In this document: piece after piece, positions 4,780 to 11,852 of the stretch
Layout of the letters: the number at the start of each line of letters is the position of its first letter
Position numbering within the stretch: the stretch's first letter is position 1
Source of the DNA: Oscillospiraceae bacterium
GTDB taxonomy: Bacteria; Bacillota; Clostridia; Oscillospirales; Oscillospiraceae
DNA: 11,852 nucleotides
Assembly: GCA_031288675.1 (NCBI GenBank)
Contig: JAITQY010000021.1
Coordinates: 1-11,852, forward strand
Reading direction: 5' to 3'
Notes under the pieces: generated by a model
The model's database searches: none
What the model saw: only the letters and a program-made list of their open reading frames with translations
What the model was told of the DNA's origin: nothing
Program-made: the position numbers and the translations under genes

Positions 4780-7761
4780 ATGAAAACGATCGGCATTGAT
4801 ATTGGTTCTACGACCGTAAAGGTAGTAGTATCAGATGAAAACGCGAATATTCTATACCGCAGTTATGAGCGTCATTTCAGCGAGACGCGTGAGCGTACGC
4901 TTCAGTCGCTTAATGCGGCGTTAGAGGCATTGCCGGAGCTTTCTGCCGCGCGCGTTAAAGTTGCTGTTACAGGCTCCGCAGGGCTTGGCGTTGCTAAGGC
5001 GGCGGGACTGCCGTTCGTTCAGGAGGTTTACGCTACCGCCGCCGCAGTGAACCGTTTCTACCCTAACGCAGACGCGGTAATTGAGCTTGGCGGCGAGGAC
5101 GCTAAAATAATATTCTTCGGCGGCGCGCTTGAAGAGCGTATGAACGGCAGCTGTGCCGGCGGTACGGGCGCGTTTATTGACCAAATGGCTACTCTTATGG
5201 ATATTACCGTTACCGATCTTGACGAGCTTTCTCAAAGCTATGAGAAGATTTATCCTATCGCTTCCCGTTGCGGAGTATTCGCTAAGAGCGATATTCAGCC
5301 AATCCTCAATCAAGGCGGACGCAAAGAGGACGTCGCGGTGTCTATTTATCAGGCAGTTGTAGATCAAACCGTTGGAGGCTTGGCGCAGGGCAGGGAACTG
5401 ACCGGAACTATCGTATTCCTCGGAGGTCCGCTGACGTTCCTGCACGGACTGCGCACACGCTTTACTGAAACGCTTGACTTAACGCCTGAAGAAGCCGTAT
5501 TCCCTGAAAATGCCGAAGTCTTTGCGGCGCTCGGCGCGGCTCTACGCGCAACCGAAGAACTGGATTTTTCCGATATACTTACAAAATTACAGAACAGCGC
5601 CGGTGGCCATAGCTCATCCGATACGCTTCCGCCGCTATTTTCATCTGAGAACGAATATAATGAATTTTCCTTGCGGCACTCTAAAGCGAACATAGGGACG
5701 CAAGACTTATCCGAATATACCGGGGAAGCTTTTCTCGGCGTAGACGCGGGAAGTACGACGACGAAAGCGGCTCTGATTACTCCGCAAGGGAAATTACTTT
5801 ACCAGTACTACGCAGAAAACAAGGGCAATCCGGTAAGCGTAATTATCGGTGTTCTTACCGAACTGTACGCTCTAATCGGCGACCGTGTAAAGATAGCCGG
5901 CTCCGCTGTTACAGGCTACGGAGAGGACTTGATAAAAAGCGCTTTCAAATTTGATTGGGGCATTGTAGAAACCGTTGCGCACCTAACGGCGGCAAAGAAA
6001 TTTCAGCCGAACGTAGATTTTCTTATCGACATCGGCGGTCAGGATATGAAATGTTTCAAAATCCGTGACGGCGCGGTTGACGGAATCCTTCTAAACGAAG
6101 CTTGTTCCAGCGGTTGCGGAAGTTTTATCAGCTCTTTTGCTAAAGTGCTTGGATATGACATTGCGGAGTTTGCCAAGCTCGGACTTTTCGACCCTGCTCC
6201 GGCGGATTTAGGTTCGCGGTGTACGGTATTTATGAACAGCAGCGTTAAACAGGCGCAGAAAGACGGTGCAAGCGTAAGATCCATATCGGCGGGACTTAGC
6301 ATCTCGGTTGTCAAAAATGCTATTTATAAGGTGATTCGAGCGGCTAATGCCGATGAGCTTGGACATAATATAGTCGTTCAGGGCGGAACGTTCCTCAATG
6401 ACGCGGTGCTTCGCGGATTTGAAACCGAAATCGGTCGTGACGTTACGCGTCCAGTTATTGCCGGACTTATGGGCGCATACGGGGCGGCGCTCTATGCGGC
6501 TGAGAATCGCGGTGCGCTACACAATGATGTTTCTGATATGATTACGCCAACAGAGCTTGCGGAGTTTTCTCATATCTCTAAACCATCAGTATGTAAGGGT
6601 TGCACTAACAAGTGTGCTCTGACAATCAACACATTCGGTGACGGACGTAAGTTTATCAGCGGTAACCGGTGCAGTAAACCGGTTAAGGGCGAGAAGAGCG
6701 TACTTCCTAATATGTTTGCTTGGAAACTAAAAAGGCTTCTTCAGCCGGGTTCGGAGGAATGCAAATCAGTCGCGGCACGCGGTAAGATTGGGTTGCCGTT
6801 CGGACTTAATATGTTAGAAAATCTTCCGTTTTGGCGGGAATTTTTCGGGTTGCTTGGGTTTGAGGTGATCGTATCTCCGCCGTCAAGCCGCGACCTTTAC
6901 CGTGACGGTCAAAAGACGATTCCAAGCGATACCGTTTGTTATCCCGCGAAGCTCCTGCACGGTCATATAGAGTGGCTTGTCCGTGAGCTTGGAGATAACG
7001 CGGTTATATTTTACCCTTGCAGCGCTTATAACTTTGACGAGGGTCGCGGTGACAACTACTATAACTGTCCTGTGGTTGCCTACTATCCGGAGTTACTGAG
7101 GGCTAATATGCCGGCTCTGCGCAGTGTGAAATTTCTGACGCCGTATGCCGGTCTGCATCGTCCTAAAGACCTTTCTAAGCGGCTTGGCGCGCTTATGCGG
7201 CAGGAGTTTAACATCCCGGAGCGTGAAACCGTTTCTGCCGTAAAAAGTGCCTTTGCGGCGTATGAACATTACCGCCGTGACATTATAGATGAGGGGAAAC
7301 GCTGTATCGCGGAAGCCCGCGCTGATAATATCCCGATAATTGTGCTGGCGGGTCGTCCGTACCACGTTGATCCGGAGATTTGTCACGGTATTGACGAACT
7401 GGTTACTTCGCTTGGTTTTGCTGTCATTACGGAGGACGCGATTGCGGACTTTGCGGGCGGAAAGCAGACGCGCAGTGTACTGAACCAGTGGACGTTTCAG
7501 GCGCGGATGTATGACGCGGCGCGGTACGCAGCCGCTCAGCCTGATATGGAGTTCGTTCAGCTCGTTAGCTTCGGCTGCGGCACGGACGCGATTACTACGG
7601 ACGAACTTCGTGACATTATGGCGGCTCACGGACGCTTATTCACGAGCGTAAAAATTGATGAGATAACAAATCTCGGCGCGGTGAAGATTCGCCTGCGAAG
7701 TCTCATTGCGGCAAGAAATTCAAGGATATTAGAAAGCGGAGCGGAAGCATATGCGGCTTAG
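4780..7761 (+). CDS. 2-Hydroxyacyl-CoA dehydratase activase-type protein (two BadF/HgdC ATPase domains + DUF2229)
   Basis: A 993-residue protein. HgdC-type activases use ATP to drive one electron from an Fe-S cluster into radical acyl-CoA dehydratases or benzoyl-CoA reductases. The first ASKHA ATPase domain (about 1-258) has GIDIGSTTVK (5-14), GGEDAK (104-109), NGSCAGGTGAF (122-132; C125), SRCGVF (162-167; C164) and FLGGP (213-217). The second (about 317-575) has GVDAGSTTTK (320-329), DIGGQDMK (417-424), ACSSGCGSF (441-449), GSRCTVF (478-484) and VVQGGTFLND (532-541). C125 and C164 match the cluster ligands of HgdC. A Cys cluster follows (C605, C608, C612, C631), then a DUF2229-type region (about 669-975) with NEW-free motifs such as IPSDTVCYPAK (714-724), FYPCSAYN (744-751), LAGRPYHVD (856-864) and VSFGCGTDA (929-937). 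Many relatives continue to about 1400 residues; this one stops. The ribosome site is weak (GGTGG, 3 nt from the ATG). The actual substrate partner is unknown. Confidence 0.88.
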   Translation: MKTIGIDIGSTTVKVVVSDENANILYRSYERHFSETRERTLQSLNAALEALPELSAARVKVAVTGSAGLGVAKAAGLPFVQEVYATAAAVNRFYPNADAVIELGGEDAKIIFFGGALEERMNGSCAGGTGAFIDQMATLMDITVTDLDELSQSYEKIYPIASRCGVFAKSDIQPILNQGGRKEDVAVSIYQAVVDQTVGGLAQGRELTGTIVFLGGPLTFLHGLRTRFTETLDLTPEEAVFPENAEVFAALGAALRATEELDFSDILTKLQNSAGGHSSSDTLPPLFSSENEYNEFSLRHSKANIGTQDLSEYTGEAFLGVDAGSTTTKAALITPQGKLLYQYYAENKGNPVSVIIGVLTELYALIGDRVKIAGSAVTGYGEDLIKSAFKFDWGIVETVAHLTAAKKFQPNVDFLIDIGGQDMKCFKIRDGAVDGILLNEACSSGCGSFISSFAKVLGYDIAEFAKLGLFDPAPADLGSRCTVFMNSSVKQAQKDGASVRSISAGLSISVVKNAIYKVIRAANADELGHNIVVQGGTFLNDAVLRGFETEIGRDVTRPVIAGLMGAYGAALYAAENRGALHNDVSDMITPTELAEFSHISKPSVCKGCTNKCALTINTFGDGRKFISGNRCSKPVKGEKSVLPNMFAWKLKRLLQPGSEECKSVAARGKIGLPFGLNMLENLPFWREFFGLLGFEVIVSPPSSRDLYRDGQKTIPSDTVCYPAKLLHGHIEWLVRELGDNAVIFYPCSAYNFDEGRGDNYYNCPVVAYYPELLRANMPALRSVKFLTPYAGLHRPKDLSKRLGALMRQEFNIPERETVSAVKSAFAAYEHYRRDIIDEGKRCIAEARADNIPIIVLAGRPYHVDPEICHGIDELVTSLGFAVITEDAIADFAGGKQTRSVLNQWTFQARMYDAARYAAAQPDMEFVQLVSFGCGTDAITTDELRDIMAAHGRLFTSVKIDEITNLGAVKIRLRSLIAARNSRILESGAEAYAA

Positions 7762-9097
7762 TACTGTTAAGGAATTAAACGCGAATCCGGCTGGCCTAAC
7801 TTCGGTTGAGCTTCGCGGTTGGGTGCGTTCGCTGCGCGATATGAAGAATTTCGGTTTTATTGAACTTAACGACGGCAGCGCGTTCGGAAATGCGCAGATT
7901 GTTTTTGATAGCGCGCTTGTCAATTATAGCGACGTTGCGGCATTAAATATAGGAAGCTCAGTTATAGTTTGCGGCGATGTTGTCCTCACTCCGGAGGGTA
8001 AGCAGCCATACGAAATCAAAGCTGCTGAAATCCTTATAGAGGGTGAAAGCCGCCCTGATTATCCTTTGCAAAAGAAGCGCCATACCACGGAATATCTGCG
8101 CACTATAGCTCATCTGCGTCCGCGCACAAATCTTTTTAACGCGGTATTCCGTATCCGCAGCGCTGCGGGCTTTGCCCTGCACAGGTTCTTTAACGAACGC
8201 GGATTTATTATGCTTCACGCCCCGATAATTACAAAAAGTGATGCGGAGGGTGTGGGGCAGATGTTCCGCGTTTGCGTTGACGGTACGCAGGACGAATTCT
8301 TTGGCGGCAAGTCCGCGCTAACCGTAAGCGGTCAGCTTGAGGCGGAAACATTTGCTTTAGCGTTCGGCAAAACATACACTTTCGGACCGACGTTCCGTGC
8401 GGAAAACAGCAATACTCCGCGCCACGCGGCAGAATTTTGGATGTTAGAGCCTGAAATCGCTTTTGCGGATTTAACCGCCGATATGGAACTCGCGGAGGAG
8501 ATGCTTAAATATGTTATCGGCGGTATATTACGCGAATGTCCTGATGAAATGAGCTTCCTTAACAGCTTTGTTGACACAGATTTGCTCAACCGTCTGACAG
8601 GAGTTGTAAACGCCTCGTTCGCGGTATGTGAATATACCGACGCGGTTGAAATTCTGCAAAACAGCGGCAAAGATTTCAAATATCCGGTCAAATGGGGCGC
8701 GGATTTACAGACGGAACACGAACGGTATCTTACCGATGAGTATTTTAAGCGTCCGGCATTCGTAGTAAATTACCCCAAGGAAATCAAAGCGTTTTATATG
8801 CGCCTTAATGATGACGGACGAACGGTTGCCGCAATGGATTTATTAGCGCCGGGAATTGGGGAGATTATCGGCGGCAGCCAGCGCGAGGAGCGCATTGAAA
8901 TTTTAGAAGCGCGTATGGACGAACTTGGGATGGATAAGGAGGCATACTGGTGGTATCTTGACCTCCGCCGTTACGGCGGTACGCGCCATGCCGGATTCGG
9001 ACTTGGGTTTGAACGTTTGCTGATGTATCTTACAGGAGTTTCTAACATTCGTGATGTACTTCCGTATCCGAGAGTAGCCGGTTCGGCAGAGTTTTGA
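7751..9097 (+). CDS. asnS: Asparagine--tRNA ligase
   Basis: Class II aminoacyl-tRNA synthetase that charges tRNA-Asn in the cytoplasm; 448 residues, within the usual 430-465. The N-terminal OB-fold anticodon-binding domain (about 17-100) contains VELRGWVRSLRDMKNFGFIE (19-38). YPLQKKRHTTEYLR (104-117) is the usual link to the catalytic core. Motif 1 surrounds FFNERGFIMLHAPIIT (146-161). SGQLEAE (193-199) is next, and motif 2 is FRAENSNTPRHAAEFWMLE (215-233). KEIKAFYMR (343-351) and GGSQREER (374-381) mark AsnRS rather than AspRS, and motif 3 is GFGLGFERL (415-423). No active-site loss is seen. The ATG lies 11 nt inside the activase gene; GGAG at 7738-7741 is 9 nt upstream. No T-box leader precedes it, so expression probably depends on the upstream operon. 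Confidence 0.97.
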   Translation: MRLSTVKELNANPAGLTSVELRGWVRSLRDMKNFGFIELNDGSAFGNAQIVFDSALVNYSDVAALNIGSSVIVCGDVVLTPEGKQPYEIKAAEILIEGESRPDYPLQKKRHTTEYLRTIAHLRPRTNLFNAVFRIRSAAGFALHRFFNERGFIMLHAPIITKSDAEGVGQMFRVCVDGTQDEFFGGKSALTVSGQLEAETFALAFGKTYTFGPTFRAENSNTPRHAAEFWMLEPEIAFADLTADMELAEEMLKYVIGGILRECPDEMSFLNSFVDTDLLNRLTGVVNASFAVCEYTDAVEILQNSGKDFKYPVKWGADLQTEHERYLTDEYFKRPAFVVNYPKEIKAFYMRLNDDGRTVAAMDLLAPGIGEIIGGSQREERIEILEARMDELGMDKEAYWWYLDLRRYGGTRHAGFGLGFERLLMYLTGVSNIRDVLPYPRVAGSAEF

Positions 9098-9149
9098 ATT
9101 TTAGTATAAAAGTGTAAATCAACAATCCCTGCAAAAGGAGGACTATATA

Positions 9150-9485
9150 ATGCATGGCAAAGTCAAGGTTTGGTTAGCCAACGATGACCGCGGGTTCCTC
9201 GGACCCGGCGCGCTGAAATTGCTTAAACTTACCGACGAGAAGATGTCGCTTAAAGCGGCGTGTACGGAAATGCGCCTCAGCTATAGTAAGGGTTGGAAAA
9301 TCATCAGCAACATTGAGCGTGAGATGGACTGTGCGATACTTACGCGCCAGCAGGGCGGACGCTATGGCGGTGGATGCTCACTGACCGATGCGGGCAGGGA
9401 ATTAACGCGTAAGTATGAGGAACTATCCGAACGCGTTAATGAAATTACAAAAGAGCTTTATAAAAAAGTGTTCGGTGAAAGCTAA
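9150..9485 (+). CDS. ModE-type winged-helix DNA-binding protein (no molybdate domain)
   Basis: A 111-residue protein matching the N-terminal DNA-binding domain of ModE/LysR-like regulators. FLGPGALKLLKLTD (16-29) is the first helix region. MSLKAACTEMRLSYSKGWKI (32-51) is the helix-turn-helix with the ModE-like S-Y-x-K-x-W pattern. LTRQQGGRYGGGCSLTDAG (64-82) is the winged hairpin with the typical GG-x-x-GGG-x-x-LT-x-x-G motif. A C-terminal helix (83-108) may dimerise. The molybdate-binding TOBE domains of full ModE are absent, so any ligand is unknown; short forms like this are common in anaerobes. AAGGAGG at 9135-9141 lies 8 nt before the ATG, a strong site. It follows asnS by 52 nt with no clear promoter of its own. 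It could regulate this operon or the murA promoter just downstream (speculation). Confidence 0.87.
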   Translation: MHGKVKVWLANDDRGFLGPGALKLLKLTDEKMSLKAACTEMRLSYSKGWKIISNIEREMDCAILTRQQGGRYGGGCSLTDAGRELTRKYEELSERVNEITKELYKKVFGES

Positions 9486-9523
9486 TTCCAAGCTAAAAAT
9501 ATTTCTAAAAATTGAAAAAATTC

Positions 9524-9552
9524 TTTACAATTTGATTACAGTGTGATATAGT
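9524..9552 (+). promoter_or_regulatory. Probable promoter of the murA-walJ unit
   Basis: TTTACA (9524-9529) and TATAGT (9547-9552) are separated by 17 bp, with an extended -10 TG at 9544-9545. One mismatch lies in each box. Predicted start near 9559, leaving a leader of about 140 nt before the GTG start codon at 9699. Confidence 0.7.
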
Positions 9553-9568
9553 ATATTAAAATCAGAGT

Positions 9569-9616
9569 AATCAGAAGATTTGCGCATGTAAAAATGTTTA
9601 TGCTGATTCGTTTTTT
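9569..9616 (+). promoter_or_regulatory. Possible attenuator hairpin in the murA leader
   Basis: AATCA (9569-9573) can pair with TGATT (9604-9608), and GCAT (9584-9587) with ATGC (9600-9603). The 3' sides are contiguous but the 5' sides are separated by a 10-nt bulge. Two bases later comes a run of six T (9611-9616). The stem is AT-rich and weak, so a terminator or attenuator function is only a possibility. A second AATCAG copy sits at 9560-9565. Confidence 0.3.
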
Positions 9617-9634
9617 GAATTATAATTTGAATTA

Positions 9635-9675
9635 TGTAAACAATAAATAGGCAATTATTATTGCGAATGTTTACA
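9635..9675 (+). promoter_or_regulatory. Nested inverted repeat upstream of the murA ribosome site
   Basis: TGTAAACA (9635-9642) and TGTTTACA (9668-9675) are perfect 8-bp inverted arms. Inside them GCAAT (9651-9655) and ATTGC (9660-9664) form a second stem with loop TATT. The structure ends 11 nt before GAGGA. It could be an RNA structure in the leader or a DNA operator with two half-sites; the sequence alone cannot separate these. Confidence 0.5.
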
Positions 9676-9698
9676 AATTTATTGACGAGGAACTTATC

Positions 9699-11042
9699 GT
9701 GAAACAATACGATATTATAGGCGGAGAAAAACTTACCGGCGAGGTTGACATCAGCGGTACTAAAAATGCGGCGGTTGCAGTGATTGCGGCGGCTTTACTG
9801 GTTGACGGTGTATGCTATATTGATAATATTCCGGAAGTCGGCGATGTTACCACGATTATGGAGATACTATCGGATCTCGGCGTGGTAATTACGCGCGTTG
9901 CCCCGAACTCCTACAGCTTTGATTGCCGTGCGATTAAACCGGATTCCGTAGCGCGCGCGGAATTATATGGTAAGTGCAGAGCTTCATATTATGTACTCGG
10001 AGCGTTGCTTGGAAGGTTCGGTAAGGTCACTGTTGCGACACCGGGAGGATGTGACTTTGGATACGGTACAAGCGGACGCCCGATAGATCAGCACATAAAG
10101 GGGTTTGAAGCGCTTGGCGCGGAAGTGGAACACTCCGGAGGCTGGATTCGCGCAACTAACAACGGCAGCAGGCTTCAGGGCAGCCGAATTTATATGGACG
10201 TTGTTTCAGTAGGCGCTACTATCAATACAATTCTCGCTGCAGTTCTTTCAGAGGGTACTACGATTATTGAGAACGCCGCGCTTGAGCCGCACGTCGTTGA
10301 TCTTGCGAACTTCCTGAACAAAATGGGGGCGGCGGTACGCGGCGCGGGAAGCAGTACGATACGTGTTTACGGCGTTGATAGGCTTATCGGCGGAGATTAC
10401 AGCATTTTGCCTGACCAAATTGAGGCTGGCACTTATCTGTGTATGGCGGCGGCTACCGGAGGTAGGATTACCGTACGCAATGTAGTGCCGCGCCACTTAT
10501 ACTGTATTACGAGCAAATTAAGCGATATGGGCGTACGCATTGAAGAGAACGGAGATTGTGTTACCTCTTCACTTACGCGCAAACGCCTTAAGAGTACTAA
10601 CGTAAAGACGGCTCCGTATCCGGGATTTCCGACCGATATGCAGCCGCAGATAACTACGCTTTTATGTACTGCGGAGGGAACCAGTAAGGTGACTGAAGCA
10701 GTTTGGGATAATCGCTTCCAGTATTTGGAGCAGCTTCAGAATATGGGCGCTATCGTATCGCAAAGCGGACGTGACGCGGTTGTGGAGGGCAGTATGAATC
10801 TTACCGGAGCGCCGATAATTGCAACTGATTTGCGCGCGGGCGCAGCGATGGTGATTGCCGGACTCGCGGCGGAGGGAGTTACCCGTATAAGTGATGTGTG
10901 GAAAATTGAGCGCGGATATGAGGACCTTGTTGAAAAGCTTCGCCGGTTAGGCGCAAATATTACGATTCATAACGATATTGAAATCGTTGACATGGCTTCG
11001 GATATTATCGGGGCTGATAAAAGGGCAGAGAGCGCGGCATAA
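9699..11042 (+). CDS. murA: UDP-N-acetylglucosamine 1-carboxyvinyltransferase
   Basis: Transfers enolpyruvate from PEP to UDP-GlcNAc, the first committed step of peptidoglycan precursor synthesis in the cytoplasm. The protein has 447 residues (usual about 420-440). Key residues are present, with E. coli equivalents in brackets from family knowledge: K22-N23 in GTKNAAV (K22/N23), R94 in KCRASYYVLGAL (R91), the catalytic cysteine C118 in PGGCDFG (C115), R127 (R120), D313 in FPTDMQPQ (D305), R379 in DLRAGA (R371) and R404 in ERGYE (R397). C118 and R127 are nine residues apart instead of five, so the catalytic loop carries about four extra residues (YGTS, 122-125). The start is GTG, with GAGGA at 9687-9691 and 7-nt spacing, and it gives the normal N-terminus MKQYDIIGG. 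The stop overlaps the walJ ATG by one base (TAATG). Confidence 0.96.
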   Translation: MKQYDIIGGEKLTGEVDISGTKNAAVAVIAAALLVDGVCYIDNIPEVGDVTTIMEILSDLGVVITRVAPNSYSFDCRAIKPDSVARAELYGKCRASYYVLGALLGRFGKVTVATPGGCDFGYGTSGRPIDQHIKGFEALGAEVEHSGGWIRATNNGSRLQGSRIYMDVVSVGATINTILAAVLSEGTTIIENAALEPHVVDLANFLNKMGAAVRGAGSSTIRVYGVDRLIGGDYSILPDQIEAGTYLCMAAATGGRITVRNVVPRHLYCITSKLSDMGVRIEENGDCVTSSLTRKRLKSTNVKTAPYPGFPTDMQPQITTLLCTAEGTSKVTEAVWDNRFQYLEQLQNMGAIVSQSGRDAVVEGSMNLTGAPIIATDLRAGAAMVIAGLAAEGVTRISDVWKIERGYEDLVEKLRRLGANITIHNDIEIVDMASDIIGADKRAESAA

Positions 11043-11800
11043 TGAGGTTCAGGTCTTTCAGCAGCGGCTCCGGGGGAAATTCTGCTTTGGTTTGGCAAAG
11101 CGGAACCTACATACTGATTGACGCTGGGATTTCTTTGCGGCGAATCACAAAATCGCTGGAGGAGTGCGGCATTACCCCTGATAGGCTATCTGCCGTTCTC
11201 ATTACGCATGAACACCGCGACCACATCGGCGGATTGGATATGCTGCATAAACATTATCCTGATGTTCCGCTGTATATGTCTTACGGTACTGCGCGGGCGA
11301 TTGGCTTGGACAGCGAGGCGTGCGGCTTTGAGGGTACTCTCGAATTCGACGATTTGCTTGTCAGAGCGTTTGAAACATCTCATGATGTCGCGCAGTCATA
11401 CGGATTTACGCTTACGGACGGCAAACGCAAACTAATGTACGCTACTGATCTTGGAAAGGTTACGTCGGCTGTACGCGATGCCGCCAGTGGGTCGCATATG
11501 GCATTTTTGGAGAGCAATCACGACGGGCAGATGCTGCGTTCCGGACCATATCCATATATGCTGAAGCGTCGTGTCGCGGGAGATTACGGACATTTGTCAA
11601 ATGATGATGCGGCGGACTTTTCCGCATTGCTGGCGGCTTCAGGCGCGGAGCAAATCGCGCTTGCGCACCTTAGTCAGGAAAACAATACCCCGCGAATTGC
11701 GCTTGATACGGTGATGTCGCGTTTGAGTGGCTATGGTTACACTGATACTGTTGTTGACGTTGCGCCGCGGTTCGACTTGAGTATAATTTACGAAGTATAA
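11042..11800 (+). CDS. walJ: MBL-fold metallohydrolase, WalJ/YycJ-like
   Basis: A 252-residue metallo-beta-lactamase-fold protein, close to the length of WalJ (YycJ, about 260), which is linked to the WalRK cell-wall stress system and suggested to act as a nuclease. SSGSGGNSALV (7-17) is the family N-terminal motif. THEHRDHIGG (55-64) is the HxHxDH metal site (H56, H58, D60, H61). Further ligand candidates are H114 in TSHDV, D136 in ATDLG, and H209 in AHLSQENN. ESNHD (157-161) and GDYGHLSND (180-188) are typical of the family. It starts within the murA stop codon (TAATG) and has only a weak GAGAG ribosome-site candidate, so coupled translation after murA is likely. The walR and walK genes are not in the window. 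The symbol is by similarity. Confidence 0.88.
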   Translation: MRFRSFSSGSGGNSALVWQSGTYILIDAGISLRRITKSLEECGITPDRLSAVLITHEHRDHIGGLDMLHKHYPDVPLYMSYGTARAIGLDSEACGFEGTLEFDDLLVRAFETSHDVAQSYGFTLTDGKRKLMYATDLGKVTSAVRDAASGSHMAFLESNHDGQMLRSGPYPYMLKRRVAGDYGHLSNDDAADFSALLAASGAEQIALAHLSQENNTPRIALDTVMSRLSGYGYTDTVVDVAPRFDLSIIYEV

Positions 11801-11833
11801 AATAGTTAATAAGTAATGTAAGAAAATACATAG

Positions 11834-11850
11834 GGCGGAGTTTATCTGCC
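11834..11850 (+). terminator. Possible terminator stem cut by the window edge
   Basis: GGCGGA (11834-11839) pairs with TCTGCC (11845-11850), six pairs including one G-T, around loop GTTTA. It lies 33 bp after the walJ-like stop. Whether a T run follows cannot be seen because the window ends at 11852. Confidence 0.35.
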
Positions 11851-11852
11851 GT

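Noticed and set aside
7700..7751. T-box riboswitch upstream of asnS
   Set aside because: The gene starts inside the previous coding sequence, leaving no leader for a T-box.
9486..9523. A/T-rich stretch after the ModE-type gene as a terminator
   Set aside because: It has A and T runs but no GC-containing stem.
9598..9626. A second murA promoter with TATAAT at 9621-9626
   Set aside because: The -10 is perfect but no acceptable -35 lies 16-18 bp upstream, and the sequence is very AT-rich.

Overview
The window looks like chromosomal housekeeping DNA from a low-to-mid-GC member of the Bacillota, most likely a Clostridia/Oscillospiraceae-type anaerobe. This is an inference from gene content: a TelA-family protein, a WalJ/YycJ-type hydrolase, an HgdC-type activase with two ATPase domains, strong AGGAGG-type ribosome sites, and consensus SigA promoters with extended -10 elements. 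All eight recognisable genes are on the + strand, in three transcription units that each start at a visible promoter. One further CDS, the first gene, has no recognised function.

Unit 1 (about 41-2585): a perfect TTGACA-17-TATAAT promoter is followed by a leader of about 295 nt built almost wholly from short heptanucleotide arrays separated by C-rich linkers. After it come a two-TM protein of unknown function and a PmbA/TldE-like protein, joined by an ATGA stop/start overlap. Unit 2 (about 2635-9485): a second consensus promoter drives a TelA-family protein, a membrane-anchored TPM-domain protein with a Pro/Gly-rich tail, a 993-residue acyl-CoA dehydratase activase-type protein, asparaginyl-tRNA synthetase, and a small ModE-type winged-helix protein. 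Junctions are tight (4-nt overlap, 50-nt gap, 11-nt overlap, 52-nt gap), and no convincing internal terminator is visible. Unit 3 (about 9524 to the window end): a promoter, a structured AT-rich leader of about 140 nt, murA (GTG start) and a walJ-like gene overlapping by one base. A possible terminator stem lies at the right edge.

Functionally, murA and walJ point to cell-wall synthesis and its control, and TelA and TPM to envelope stress. The activase is a redox/radical-chemistry protein of anaerobes, and asnS is translation. No mobile element, CRISPR array, tRNA/rRNA, toxin-antitoxin pair or defence cassette was seen.

I did not find a convincing new multi-gene system. The most unusual item is the modular heptamer-repeat leader at 77-346. 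Next are the structured murA leader, the four-residue insertion in the MurA catalytic loop, the activase that ends before the usual C-terminal dehydratase-like region, and the TldE-like protein without a TldD partner in view.
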